DNA of 64,000 nucleotides from Gnetum montanum (lineage: Eukaryota; Streptophyta; Gnetopsida; Gnetales; Gnetaceae), in NCBI GenBank assembly GCA_015680685.1, contig MNCI01025182.1:295408-359407 (forward strand). The letters run 5' to 3'. Shown piece after piece: positions 45,512-58,574 of this stretch; position 1 is the first letter of the stretch, and each line of letters opens with the position of its first letter. The notes beneath the pieces were generated by a model. The model searched no databases, was not told the DNA's origin, and was given only the letters and a program-made list of their open reading frames with translations. A program made the translations under genes and the position numbers.

Positions 45512-48500
45512 AGAAGAATGAAGGATAACAAGAAATAGTATTAGATAGGAATAGTTGAAATTTGATAGAATGAGAGGACTAATCTACAATACCAACATTA
45601 ACAATCCATAAATATAGGAATATATAATATATATCACTTATAACAAAGCTATAGATACATTATGCATTATGGAATATTTAAGAATCCATAATCCACATAT
45701 CATTTAAGACTAAATATCAATATAGAAGAAAAATCTCAATTAACAGTAAATCATTTTTATAATTACATAATGCTCCTTGACTAGAACATCCTCATCATTA
45801 AACATGTTTATGGTGCCACAAAAACTAAGACACATTCTCAATAATTATAAGTCCATATAACTTAAATATTACTAGTTCATACTGGCACTAATGACTATAA
45901 TATAAAAACTATTATTATTTGTATATTTTCTCCTAGAATTTGCAACTAAGAATTCATAGCAAATCAGCTAAAACAATTACATGTGTACATTTTTGAGAAA
46001 ATAAAATACAAATATGTGAATTCACTAAACAGTGTTTACACTCAGTTTTACATGTAAAACATAATATAGAGATGTATTTATTGTAGTCAAGAAGCATTTC
46101 ACATAGCCTACTTTAAGTTATGTCAGCCTATTTCTATTCAAATCGATAAGGATTTGTGTTTCTATCTATTTCAAATTTGCACATCTAGGAAGAAAAGTGT
46201 TCCATTTCTATAGTTCTTACTCATAACTAGTAAGGGTTTTTCTATGTATTTCTTTTTTGAATGCTTGAAACACTTAATTGAGAATGTAAGGCTACACTAA
46301 AATTTATAAGAATCAATTATATACTTCATTTTACTATTGAATTGGGATAGAGGCCATAACATTGATAAGAATGATGATGCCTAAATTCATAGACATATTT
46401 GAAAAATCAACGACACCACAACATTTCTTAACATGATAAGGAAGAAAAAATGCTAATCTATATACTTTGCCACATGTACCCATTTAGTGATCTATGTAGA
46501 CATAGAAATATTAAGAAAACCAAACCAACAAAAGCACAAAAATTTTTCTCTTTGGAAGCTTTATTAAGCTATAGACACATAATTATTAGACAAATTCACT
46601 ATGACTTTTGAAATAAGAAACAACAATATATAATACCATGACTATGGCACCAAGAGTAACATGGTTAAAACTATGGTAGAACATTGCATAAATTGAAATT
46701 TTACTAATACTAAGGATATCTACAAGAGTTAAAGGCTAACATCTATTCAAAACTCATGTATGTTTTCACTATCAAAGAGGTTTAGATGCTCCATTGGGAT
46801 TTAAAACCTACCAAGACCATGGACCCTCAATAAAACTAAAATTTTATTAAGTTTATACACTCTATGGATCTATTGGATAGTAGACCTAACTATATATGCT
46901 ATGAGTTTTGAAAAGAAAAATAAGAAAATTACCAATTGTTATTGATTATTGGATATTAAAAAAACCTATGGTATTCATCTACAAAGCTGTTGATATTGGA
47001 TAGTTAGCATAATCATTCTTCAATAAGAAGTTTGAGCCATCTACCTGTTTCAACTTTTGGACTCAATGTTATATTAGTAAGTGCAAGAAAAATGTCCAAA
47101 TTAATGAAAAGCTAATGTCTTTTCACTTAGTTACCATTATATCTCATATTGAAATTGTACTAAAAAAAAATCATCTCTAATTCATTACCATAGAAAATTT
47201 CCCTTTACCAACACTCTAAATGATCATCAAATCTCAAACCAAACTACTACTCCCCTTTAGAACTATCTCATTCTACAATTGCATATAAGTAAAATAGTGA
47301 CAAAATTTTCCTTTCAAGCATGAACATATGTTCAACCCTCATAAAATGCACAAAAGTGGACTTGAGAATTCAAGTAAATTCCAACCACTATTTAAAAGGA
47401 CAAGGTCACCACTAGGATTTTGGAGGAAACATCTCTACTCATCAACTAATGGACGAATCCCCTTCAAACATATTAAGAAATCAATAATGAAAAGTAGTAG
47501 AGGTTTTATAAGAGTTTTCTACCTTTTGAAAACTATTGTTCTTGTATAATTAAAACTAGGGCATTCTGGAAATCAAACTAGAGCATGTTGAAAAACTAAA
47601 TTGGAGAACCTAAATTAATAGTAGAACCTAAATCTTCCATTCTGCACAAAACTACAAACATAAATAGCACTCTTACAATTGAATATAAGAAATTTAACAA
47701 GGGCATTTTGGAAAGTCAAACAAGAGCATGCCACAAAATTCAACTAACGAATGCCAAGAAAATTAACAAGGTGAAGGTAAGAATTTAAATCAAGCAAGTA
47801 AAATTCAACAAATTTCATAGCACTTCCTTTATAATTAGGGTCATTATCTTCAAAATTATGGCTGTGGCATCATTCTAACTGGCACATAGAATTTCAACTT
47901 TGAAACTCTAGAAAAGGAATAGAGAAAAATACACATCTTTTATAGAGTTTACATAAATCTTGGAAAAAACTAGGGCAAAGAACTAAGAAGATTGCATGAT
48001 GTGGTAATAACCAAAAACATCTTAAATCTTTTGAGAAAAGGTAGTTTCTAGAACAAAACACCTATAATCTTGGCAACTGAGAAGTAAAGGTAGGAGCTTG
48101 CAGTGGCTTTCGGACACTGGAAAGAAAAGTAAGTAGGAGCTTGCAGTGTAGTATGAGAGATGAGAGTGAGGTGAAGTATAGGCAACTGGTGCATAGAATT
48201 TCATCAATGGGAGCTCATGATTTTGAAAAAGAATTTATATGTATAATTTAAACGTTTTTAGTTTTACACTAATTATTTTCATATTAAAAATTATTTTATT
48301 AAATCTTAATTTAATATATAACCATAATAATTTTGTAGGTATTTCAAATGGACTCATTGTTTGTATTATGTTGTTTGGGATTTTCTCATTTTGTAGGTAT
48401 TTTCCTTATCATTTACTTTAGAAATTTTTCATATGAACAATTTCCAATTGTAATATATGATATTTATCAAAAATTTTCTTTACAACTACGAATAGAAATT

Positions 48501-48799
48501 TTCTTAGACAATGTACATGAACATTTCCATGATGCTTACTATACATCAAATTGATCATAAATATCCATCAAAATTTTCAATGATAACATTGTTAGTGCTT
48601 GATGTTAAATTATCTTAATATCCAACATGTAGGTACTCTGAGGACATGTTTAAGATCCAATAGTAAAACTTAGGTTCTCCAAGACCACTCTTGCACGCTC
48701 CAAAACATTATTATATATACGCAACCTTCTTACATAAAATATGGGAGCCACCTATTTCATGATAATTATGCTAATTATGGATGATCCCAACAAATATTA
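45512..48799. other. AT-rich intergenic sequence, nothing recognised
   Basis: I see no retroelement domain, RNA gene or strong repeat in this 3.3-kb stretch. The short open frames look random. Confidence 0.5.
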
Positions 48800-51700
48800 A
48801 ATGGTCATAAGCATGGTTACATACATCATAAATTAAGCATGATTGAATAATCCCAAATGGAGGATGATATGAGAATGTAAAATATATAAATGCATGCATA
48901 TTACATTGAGAAATTGAATGAGAACTTGTTTGATTAACAACCATCTAACTATGGATAATGATTTGTGGCATGACTATGATGGTGATTTAGCATAATAATA
49001 ACTAAAGCTTAATAATTACCAATTTTTGTTACTCAATCTCCATCAAAGTCTTACCCAATTTTGTAGACATAGTAATGAAGAACAACTAGACCAAGCTCTT
49101 AGTTTTGGTAGATGTGGTATTAATATTTGCAATTTGTAGTTAGATTTATAGTCTTTGTGCTTATGATTCTTACATTTCATCATGGTAATTCATCATATAG
49201 AAGCATGATTGAATAATTCCACATGGAGGAGGTGATGAGAATGTAAAGTATATAAATGATCACTTATTACATTGATAAATCAAATGAGAACTTGTTTAGT
49301 TTAAAACCATCAATGGATCATGATTTGAAGAAGATTTTGATGGAGACAAAGCTACACTAATTACTAAAGCTTGAACTCTAGTCATTGATATGACTTAATC
49401 TCCATCAAAATCTACTCCAATTCTATATACATAGTAAGGGGTAACAACTAGACCAAGCTCTCATTTTTGTTGGTATTCCAAGTTCTGATTAATCTCATAT
49501 GATAGAAACATACATTTTGGTAGTTATATTGATATAGATTAATCTTATATGATTAATATTGATTCTTTCCTATGATCATTATGATGACCATGGATCTAGA
49601 AAGTTTAATTGACATTATGTTTTCCTTAAAAAGGTTAGGGTCAAATAGTTATTTATCAGTTCCATTAATTCATGATAACAAATACCATATTTGTCAATAT
49701 GTTGCATTTTTTAGATTTGACAAGATAAATCCTTTTCCTCTCACATGATACAAATGATAAATTGACAATGATAAGTAATTTTTCTTCAAATATTATTATG
49801 TACTTTTTCTACATTTTCTTTAATACTAGTTGTAGTTTTAGAAGCCTATTGACAAAACTACCTATAGAAAGATCTATCTAAAAGTAAGTAAAATATTTCA
49901 TGAATATAAAATGAAGATATTAATATGAAATTGGTTGTTACTTACCTAGATATTATAACATAGTGGTTTTCACTTAAACTTTATTAGAGAAAACTCATTT
50001 TTCTCCTCTCCTTAAATAAAATCATTCAAATGATCTACATAGATCCATGCTAGTACATCATCATGATAGTATGGTCATATTAAGTTTTCTCTTAAAAATG
50101 TGTGCCTAAATGGATTCTATACTTTTTCATCCCATGCAAATTTCCAAAAATGATTGTATTCACATCTACTTTGCATTTACTCAAGACATAAATAATCCCA
50201 CATTGAAGAGGCAATGACAACATTACATCATAGCAATAAAATGGATATTATCTGTAGATCAATTAACATTTCTTATTTCATGTTTTTCATATGTTAAAAT
50301 CTTGATTCTCTTCTACATCATTACCATGACTAAGGATATATAAAATTTAATTGATATAATGTTTTTTAAATAAGGTTAGGGACAAATGATGCTACAAAAA
50401 TTATTTAATAAGGTTAGAAAGTAAAATGTTTCATGAATATAGCATGAAGATATTACTATGAAATTTGTTTTAACTTAACCATATATTTTAACATAATGGT
50501 TGGCTTTTAATATGTCTCCATCATTTCAAGTTTGTATATTACAATATTTATACTTTAACTTTTATTAGAGAAAGCTCATTTTCCTCCTCTCCTTTAATAA
50601 AATCAATCATATTATCTACATAGATCCATGTTGTTGCATCATCATGATAGTATGGTCATATTAAGTTTTCTTTTAAAAAGATGTGCCTAAATGGATTCTA
50701 TACCTTTTTTATCCCATGAAAATTTTCAAAAATTATTGTATTCATGTCTACCTTGCATTTACTAAAGACATCAATGATAGGACAAAAGTGAGTTAAAATA
50801 GCAAAGCAACATAGATAAAATCATAAATAATAAACATTATACATAAATAATAGATGTGAAAAAAGTAAAGAATAAGAATGAGTGAACACCACATTGAAGA
50901 GGCAATGATAACATAAAGAATATACATGATTACTTTTCTAAAATTATAAATTGAATGAAAACTTATTTGGTTATGAACCATATAACTAAAAATCACAATT
51001 TGAGATGGACTTTGATGATGGCTCAGCCATACTAATTACTAGAGAGATCAACCTTTAGTAATTGGTATAACTTAGGTATAACTTAGTCACCATCAGAGTT
51101 TGCCCCAACTTACTAGATGTAGTGATGGAGAACAAATGAACCAAGCTCTCATTTTATTCATTTTCTCATGTTCAATCTCAAATCTATAAAATGATGTCAT
51201 CATCCATCATCCATCATCCATGTCTCATTACATTTATCATATCTTACTCTTAATTTATTAAATTCTATGATGTTATTGGTTTCATCACCTTAGATAGGAA
51301 TTTGTGTATGTGTGTGCATAATCCCACATTGAAGAAGTGATTACAGCATCAAAAATATAAATGACTAAACTTTCTCCAATGCTAAATTGAATGGAAACTT
51401 ATCTGGTTAAGCACCATCTTACTACAGATCATGATTTGAAGAAAACTTTGGTGCTGACTTAGCCACCCTAATTACTAGGGAGATCAAGCTTTAGGAATTG
51501 GTATAACTTAGTCATGATTAGAGTCTTCCACAACTTAGTAGACATAGTGTTCTCAAATCTATAAAATGATTTCTAGAAAGATGGAGACAAAATTCTCATC
51601 ATCCATCACTCATGTCTTATTAATTTATCCTTTTTTGCATATATTAATTGACTTGATTTCTGAAACATAGATTTAATGTAGGCACAACCAAATTGAATTA

Positions 51701-51800
51701 ATTAAAAGTCCATCCCAACTCATAAGATGTATTAATGAAGCACAACCATACTGGTCACTCATTTTATAATATAGGGAACATTTAAATCCAAACCAACTAT
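48800..51800 (+). repeat. Degenerate direct-repeat block
   Basis: A segment starting AATCCCACATTGAAGAGG with TATATAAATGA and ending ACCAAGCTCTC recurs at about 48855-49100, 49195-49463, 50885-51150 and 51330-51560, with partial copies at 50185 and 51670. A second segment (AGATCCATG, then ATCATCATGATAGTATGGTC) recurs at 50041 and 50622. The GAGCTTGGT end resembles the second half of an iMet primer site on the minus strand. These may be decayed Copia LTR pieces. Confidence 0.6.
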
Positions 51801-52500
51801 ATGTCTATGACTATGTATGAATAGAGTTAAATGTGATAGAAATAATTATCATCCTCCATCACCTAGGTCTCATTTCAATTAACATACATCACATATTTTA
51901 ATTTAGTTTTTTTAATACCTAATATACCTACCATCAACCACCTCAATAAATGCTAAAAATTTACCACCAGAATACTATAGAAGGAATGCAAATAAATTAA
52001 CTATCCAAAATATAGAAGCACTACATTTCACACAAGCTAGAAATAGCATTGTAGGAAAGAACATCTTGATAGTGTGTAGGTCTACTTGAAGATAGTGATA
52101 GTAGATAGGGAAAGAAAATCCACAAATATCAGGTATTCTACTAGTTCTTTTCTTCACTTCATATACATTTTAATATCAAATTCAATCCAAAAAAATATTT
52201 GTTGTCTATATGATTGAGTCACTAATATCCTTTTGAATCTCTATGTTATAGAATTTTGGAATTGTAGAAGCATCATAAGGCATAGAACAATATTCCATAT
52301 TCTTTTCATCATTGACAATAATAAAAAGATAATCCATGTAGTATTTTCCTTGATGAGCTATTTTTGAGTAACCTTTTTATTCATCACAAGTAGACTATAA
52401 TTATTTTTTCCTTTCTTTTGAAACTATACCATTAGAATATTTGAATATAAATTTTTCTATTTATTCATTTATCATTTTATGTTTTCATTTACATTCATAT
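51801..52500. other. AT-rich sequence, nothing recognised
   Basis: No gene or repeat structure is apparent between the repeat block and the LTR of element F. Confidence 0.45.
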
Positions 52501-53623
52501 TGAGGATTGAGAACTTAGAAGGGGGGATGAATAAGTTCCCCAAAACAAAATTAAATAGCCATAAAAACCACACTTAATTTTTATGTGGTTCCACAACTTG
52601 GGTAAATCCATACTTGGAGGGTAGAATCCTTGCACACCTTTGTACTTTATTTCTCAAAAATGTGCTTTGAAGGATATCATGCCCTATACAAGCTCTAAGA
52701 TCTACTCTAAAGTGTTTTTTCACTATGAAACCACTCAATCCAATAAGGTCCCAATAGGCTTAAAATATGGTTTCAAGGATCCCACAAACTTTACAAAATT
52801 AAGCTCTACTTTGGAGTGTTTTTACACTACACAAATACTTAATCCTACAGGATCCTAACAAGCTCAATTATGATGCTTTCTTGCAAGAAGCACATCAACC
52901 CCAATAGGGCAACAAGAGAGAAATAAAATCACAAGGAAAGAATGTAACTTAACTTATAGGTCCTTGTACTTTGAAGCATAATTCTATAGACAATCAAGAA
53001 AATGATATGAAAAATGAAGTACATAATTACAATACACAATGGTCACTTTGATAATGATAATTCTTTCACCATTTCTTGCTCAATAACCAAGAGAATGAGT
53101 CTTCTTATAGCATTAGAGTTTCCGAAATCACCTTGGTATTCGTGCAATGACTATCTAATGGTTAGTGTTGATGTCTCCTTCGAGATTGGGATGTCTATCT
53201 AAAATTAACTTTAATTTTGAGGAGATGTCTCCTTCACAAATGGGATGTCTCTTGGGAGATGTCTCTATGGAGTTGTATTCTCTGAAAAGGAGACATCTTC
53301 TTTCTTTTGGGGATGTCTTTTATGAATGCATTCCAATTCAGCCAAGATGTCTTCTACTTCCTAGAGACTTCATAACTTTTGAACTTTGGTTCCTGAGGCT
53401 TCCTCTTGATAATTTAGGTTCCTTTGATTACTAGAGCATTTTCATTTAGCTTGTAGTCATCATACTCATCCATGCTCCCTTGAGTTCTTGTAGTCTCAAC
53501 CTTGACATTCTTTTGTAGATCTCATTTCATGTGTTCTCATTCATGCCCTAAAAAATCATCACATTCCGTAACATTTTATGTTCTCAATTTTTCTTAAGTT
53601 TTTGACATACCAAATGGCCAACA
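52501..53623 (-). repeat. 3' LTR of element F (about 1.12 kb)
   Basis: On the minus strand it starts TGTTGGCC, as many Copia LTRs do, and ends CTCAATCCTCA. It aligns with 58008-58574 up to about 53095. U3 contains at least seven GATGTCTC or GAGACATC words at 53165-53345, upstream of CTATAAGAAG (53110-53101). Confidence 0.8.
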
Positions 53624-54053
53624 ATCTTCCCCTTTTTGGTGATGTCCAAAACTTAAGGAAATGGATGAGTTGATAAACCAATAAACAATAACAATAATCA
53701 ATAAAAATATTAAGATGTATAAATTTCAATGATAGCCAAGGTTATTATTAGGATAGAGATTCTAAAGCTTAAGGTTCATGGTAAAGATCACATGAAATAT
53801 AAAAATAACCTATAGTATGTAAAGGCAAAAAAACCTATCTCCACAAAAATGCACAAATATATAATCAAGATAAGCATCATTTGTCCATACCACAAACTAT
53901 TCATGCAACCTATCCATATAATATAGCTACTAAAATATCCTCAACATGTACAAAAATTACATATGTGCAAATTCACAATAAAAACCACATATGTATACAC
54001 CATTTTCTCCTCCTTTTTAGACATCATCAAAAAGGAGAGAGCACCAAAGGACT
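53624..54053 (-). other. Polypurine tract and 3' untranslated region of element F
   Basis: The minus strand reads CCAAAAAGGGGAAGAT directly before the LTR, a good polypurine tract. The remaining 400 bases show no gene. Confidence 0.6.
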
Positions 54054-55707
54054 CTAACCAATAACCTCAGTCACATCATTTGAATCTTCATATATAGCAG
54101 CTATAACTCTAAAAGGTTTATACATCTCCTCCTTCTCATCATCACTACAAGTACTATTGCTAGATGTGTGCTGCACATCATCATCATTTGAAGAGTGTGG
54201 TTGGATAGGAGCTATTCATGGACAGAGCTTTACTTAAAATGGAGATGAAGCTAGTGGATCTAGCTAGGTTGTAGTCTACTGATAGGATGAGAAATCTCCC
54301 TTCCTATGATGAGTGATGAGATTGGCAAGCCTCCATTAGGATGAAGTGTCAAAGATGCTCTCCATGGCCTAATGCTTGAATGATCTATGAGCATCATCCT
54401 AATGATGAGAATTGGTGCTATGCTACATGGGATCAAAATGCTACCCCTAGACACATGTTGGTGGTGCATTAAGCTCCTCTAAATCAGATATAGTTTTTGA
54501 GTCATAGGCTTCAAAAGGTCTAGCTACTACTGAATGTCTTGGTGGTGCAAGAAGATACTCCTCATTGCCTGAAATGGGAGGAGTGGTAATCTCGTCAAAC
54601 TACTTCTCATCAAGAGGAGAAAGTACTTCAGTAACATCCATTTTCTTAAGCAAGTAAGAGAGATTTCTACCAAACATCCCTAAAGTATCAGCAAATGGTC
54701 AAATTAGCTTCTTTAGGAAAGATCTCACCTATCCACTAGTAGATATGAACCTTGTCAACTAAGGAGAGGTCCAAGATGATGATCTCAATCTCCTCTTCTA
54801 GGACTAAGATGGCTTGGTGATAGGTCCTACATCATTTGCATGCGAGGAGCTCCTCTTCTCGACATACTTCCCAAGGCTCCTCTTGCCTTTGAGAAAATGC
54901 ATCTTAGGAATGGGCACATCCCTTCGACAAATAAGAAAACTTATGAGGTGAGGATGCCCAAAGATCCTCTCTTTGGTAAATATGTTCAACATGTCATGGT
55001 AGAGAATATAACCCAAGTCTAGTGATTTTCCTATAAGTAGATAGTAAAAAAAAAAAGCTTGGTCTAGAAGCAGATAGTTATAGCTTCCTCCTTTTACAAT
55101 GATGTTATACAAAACAATGAGTGGTAAAGTGGAAGCATCTAGAGACATCATATTTCTATAAATTCTTCCTCTACCAACAGACATTGATTTCACAAATAGT
55201 ACATCATAGAACTCATCATGGATGATAGGACTAACACCATTTGTAAAACTATCATTCATAGAATGTATAACAAATAGAAAGACATCAACACTAGAAATCC
55301 TAAGAAGTGCATTGACCACTTGGGGAGACACATCAATTACTAAACCTCCAACCATAGTAGTAAATAGCCCAACAGTAGCGTTGGTAATTACAATATTACA
55401 ACAAAATTCTCTAATAAGCACTTCAAGAACACAAAAATCCATGGAAATAAAAGTCACCCAATTCAACACTTGGAAGAAAATCATCAATAGTTGCTACCTA
55501 TGTAGAGGAAAGGAAAGAGAATGCTCTAAAATAATGTTAATGGCTTGCATTACCTCAAATCAGTGCTAAGTGTTGAGAGACCTAAACTATGGGATGTAAG
55601 TGTTTGGATTACTATTGGAATATCCTCTTGACCTCTTCTTTGGAAACATCCTTAATGTTCCAAACTTCTTGTGGGTCATATCTGCTCAAATCACTGTCAT
55701 TGATCAT
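54054..55707 (-). pseudogene. ORF2 of element F, Transposase_32-like
   Basis: The frame starts at ATG 55707 (MINDSDLSRYDPQEVW). After a frameshift near 55500 it stays open for 227 codons (55487-54804), then continues with stops to a TAG at 54056-54054. The open part matches the plant Transposase_32 (putative plant transposon protein) pattern: VIDVSPQVVNALLRI near 55330, then YYLLIGKSLDLGYILYHDML near 55030 and GHPHLISFLICRRDVPIPK near 54930. The C-terminal part is acidic and Ser-rich. The function is unknown. It lies in the position of the extra 3' ORF of SIRE elements. Confidence 0.6.
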
Positions 55708-55764
55708 ACCCTGGTCATCTCTTTGTGATCATCTTTAATGAAAAAGAGCAAAAAGAAGGATTTA

Positions 55765-56000
55765 AATTTATATAACCATGTCAAAAGAGGGTTTTTAATG
55801 AGAAATTAGACATATCCTTTGAAAGATAAATGTCATCTCCACACCTATTACTCTAGGTAGATGTCTTGTTTGAAAAGTAGACATTTCTACCATGTTAAGG
55901 GAAAACTCTAGTAGATGTCTCATTTTGGAGGTAGACATCTCTAGATATACATCTCCTTTTGAAATTAGATGTCTCGTCAAGATGAGGCTCAATAAGACAA
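55765..56000 (-). promoter_or_regulatory. Internal promoter-like region upstream of ORF2 in element F
   Basis: The minus strand has GGTTATATAAATT (55777-55765) about 60 bases upstream of the ORF2 ATG. Upstream of that, 55805-55980 repeats AGATGTCTC, AGACATC and AGATGTCT words at least seven times, the same vocabulary and order (words, then TATA) as the U3 of the F LTR at 53101-53345. It may be a captured U3 fragment. Confidence 0.5.
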
Positions 56001-56079
56001 GGTTTAGGAATTACTACAAAGGATTATAGTCTTAAAGGATACACACAATGAATCAAAGACATACCCATACTTGCCTTTT

Positions 56080-57952
56080 TCCTGAAGAGAATGAAGGTTC
56101 CTAGTAGGCTTGAGCATGAGATTCCTCTTTCAAGGTTTCTCTTCTCACCTAAACTTATTCGATTTCCAAGGCTTGACTCCCTTTCACAAAGTTGTTGGAG
56201 AGATTCTTCTTATTCTCATGTTTTTTCCTTTTCATTCTTGATTATTTTTTAACTCCCTTGTCCTTTTGAGATGTCCTCCATTATTTTTTGTCCTCCAAAA
56301 TTTCCTTTCTTGATGAATTTGGGTAAGACCAAGGAATCTTATAATATGACCAGATATTCATATGATAAAACTTTAAATTTTACTTTGATTGCTTATGACA
56401 AAACTTATGACAATAAGAACATCTCACCTTTCTATAATAGTTAAAGTGAACAAACCTTGAAGTAGCTTTTGGTTGAGATGTAGTGCTAGATGATTCTTCA
56501 TTCTTTGTAGAATCCTTTTTTTTAGAAGGAGTTGGTGTAGATGCCTCTTTTTTGTACAACATCCCAAATGACTTTTATCATGTAGACTTCTCCCTTTTCC
56601 TATAACCATCTATAGGAATTCCTTTCATTTAACTAGCCTGTCATCTATAAGTTTTATATTTACAAGCTCTTCCTTCATCTTCTCACCAAACTTGGTTAGG
56701 TCTTTATTCTTAGACCTAAGCTATGATATTTCTTTCATGAGGTCTAAAATCTTTGAATTTAATGACGAAATGTCTTGATCTTTGATTTTTAGTTATTTAC
56801 TCAACTTTGTACAAACATTTTGTAAAGATTAGAACTCATTACATAAAAGTTCATACCTTTCTTCTTCATTTTCAAATTGATCATCTGATTTACCAACATC
56901 ATCATCTGAGAGCCATATAGATGAGGTGTGAATATTTTGTGTCATTTTCCACCTCTTCTTCACTTTGTTCTTCATCATTCCAACTTATGTAGAAGTTAGT
57001 CTTTTTCATCTCCAAATCACTTCTATCCCTCCGTTGTAACCTTCCATTGCTAGGACATTCAAAGGTCACATAGCCTCTTCCACCACATACCCAACATTCT
57101 ATTGAAGAAGAATCAAAATTAGAATTGGAAAATTTTTTACCTCTTTCCTTACCTCTAAATTGATTGGATCCTTATTGATTGGAGCTCTTATTCCTTTTTT
57201 TCATAAGCCTTTGTAGCCTTCTAGATAAAAGTGTTATTTCTTCTTCATTGTTCACATCTTGCTTCATAGGTTCCTTTTCCTTGGTGGTAGATCTTAGGGC
57301 AATGGACTTTTCTTTTATTGCCCCTTCACTTATGAGGTTCATTTCATAAGCAATAAGAGCAATTTGAAGCTCCTCAAATTTTAGAACTAAAAAATATCTA
57401 ATTTCCTCCATGGCTATGACCTTAGGTCTAAATTTCAATTGGAGTGTTTTAATCATTTTTATTATGACATCACTTTTAGGTAAATCCTTACTTGTGTTCC
57501 TGATAGACACAACTAGATCATTTTCCCTAGAGAAATAATCTTTTATTTTCTCACCCTCTCTCATTCTAAGATTATCATACTGACTTTGCAAAACTAAAAG
57601 TTTATATTACTTAACTATCTATGTCCCTTGATAGGTAGCTTCTAAAGGTTTCTAAAATTCCTTTGGTCATTATACATCCAATTGCTCTATTAAACTCAGA
57701 TTTATTCAATGCACAATATAAACAACTTTTTGCTTTAGAATCATTTATAAAATTATCTCTTTCTTCTTGTATCCACTTTCTTTGGGGCTTGATGGCATTT
57801 ATTGCATTGTTGATGAGTAGTATGTAGCCTTCGAGGATAGACTCCCATACTTCAAACCGCATAGACTTGAAGAAGCCTTGCATCCTTGCTTTTCAATAGG
57901 TAAAGTTGAACTCATTGAGCATTGGTAGATTTGTGTAGGATGTCCCATACAT
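56080..57952 (-). pseudogene. gag: gag of element F (Copia, UBN2 type)
   Basis: The start at ATG 57952 gives a typical Copia beginning (LPMLNEFNFTY, then KARMQGFFKSMRFEVWESI), interrupted by TGA where Trp is expected. The UBN2 region is open at 57591-57172 (MQSQYDNLRMREGEKIKDYF, then FEELQIALIAYEM, then KEKSIALRSTTKE). A knuckle CWVCGGRGYVTFEC near 57090-57050 has Tyr in place of His. A coiled-coil part and a second Cys/His segment (CSYCHKFCHKQSK, near 56420) follow. The EKSIAL and EEEI.LLSRR.QR segments resemble SIRE gag. Confidence 0.8.
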
Positions 57953-57989
57953 AGTTCACTCTTGAAATTTGATGTCAAATGAAAGAATA

Positions 57990-58005
57990 CCAAGCTCTAA
58001 TGCCA
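57990..58005 (-). other. Primer binding site of element F (iMet type)
   Basis: The minus strand reads TGGCATTAGAGCTTGG, two transitions from TGGTATCAGAGC(TTGG), the initiator-Met primer site of Copia elements. LTR sequence begins three bases away at 58008. Confidence 0.75.
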
Positions 58006-58007
58006 CT

Positions 58008-58574
58008 TGAGAATTAGAACTTAGAAGTGGGGGATGAATAGCCATAAAATTACACTTAATTTTTATGTGGTTGCCCAACTTGGGTACGTCAACACTTGAA
58101 GGATAGAATCCTTGCACACCTCTAGACTTTACTTTTCAAAAATGTGGTTTGAAGTGTACCACATCCTATACAAGCTCTAAGCTCCACTCTAGAGTGTTTT
58201 GTTATTGAGAAACTGCTCAATCCTGCACCCAACAAGCTTAAAATTTGGTTTTAATGATCCCACAACCTTTACAAAATTGAGCTTTGCTCCAAAGTATTTT
58301 GATGTTTCACAAATACTCAATCCTATAGGATCCAAACAAGCTCAATTATAATTCCTTCTTGGAAGAAGCACATTAATCCTAATAGGGCAACAAGAGAGCA
58401 ACAAAATCACAAGAAATGAGTGTAACTTAAATTACAGGTCCTTGTACTTTAAAGCATAATTCTAAAAATAATTAAGCAAATGATATGACAAATGAAGTAC
58501 ACAAGAATAATATACAATTATTTCTTTGATAGTGATAGTTTGTTCACCATTGCTTACGCAATATCCAAGAGAAT
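58008..58574 (-). repeat. 5' LTR of element F, truncated by insertion of D2
   Basis: It aligns with 52501-53095 of the 3' LTR, including AGAACTTAGAAG, ACTTGGGTA and CAAGAGAGCAACAAAATCACAAG. Homology ends at 58574, exactly where the D2 LTR start TGAAACACCACAAAAATTTA begins, so the U3 part of this LTR is displaced or lost. Confidence 0.8.

Larger units (their letters stand above)
52501..58574 (-). mobile_element. Element F: Ty1/Copia (SIRE-like) element with gag and ORF2 but no pol
   Basis: On the minus strand a partial 5' LTR (58574-58008), an iMet primer site, gag (57952-56080), an internal promoter-like region, ORF2 (55707-54054), a polypurine tract and a 3' LTR (53623-52501) lie in order. 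Protease, integrase, RT and RNase H, normally between gag and the 3' ORF, are absent. An extra ORF before the 3' LTR is known from SIRE elements. The 5' LTR is cut by insertion of D2. Confidence 0.8.

Noticed and set aside
45512-48799. Short open frames of 60 to 75 codons
   Set aside because: No conserved motif, codon pattern or neighbour supports them in AT-rich sequence.
49090-51150. ACCAAGCTCT copies as true primer binding sites of minus-strand Copia elements
   Set aside because: The TGGTATCA half is not recognisable and no LTR pair or gag follows; kept only as a resemblance.
54840-55569. Plus-strand open frames of 60 and 115 codons
   Set aside because: They are antisense to ORF2 of element F, which has a recognisable domain on the minus strand.
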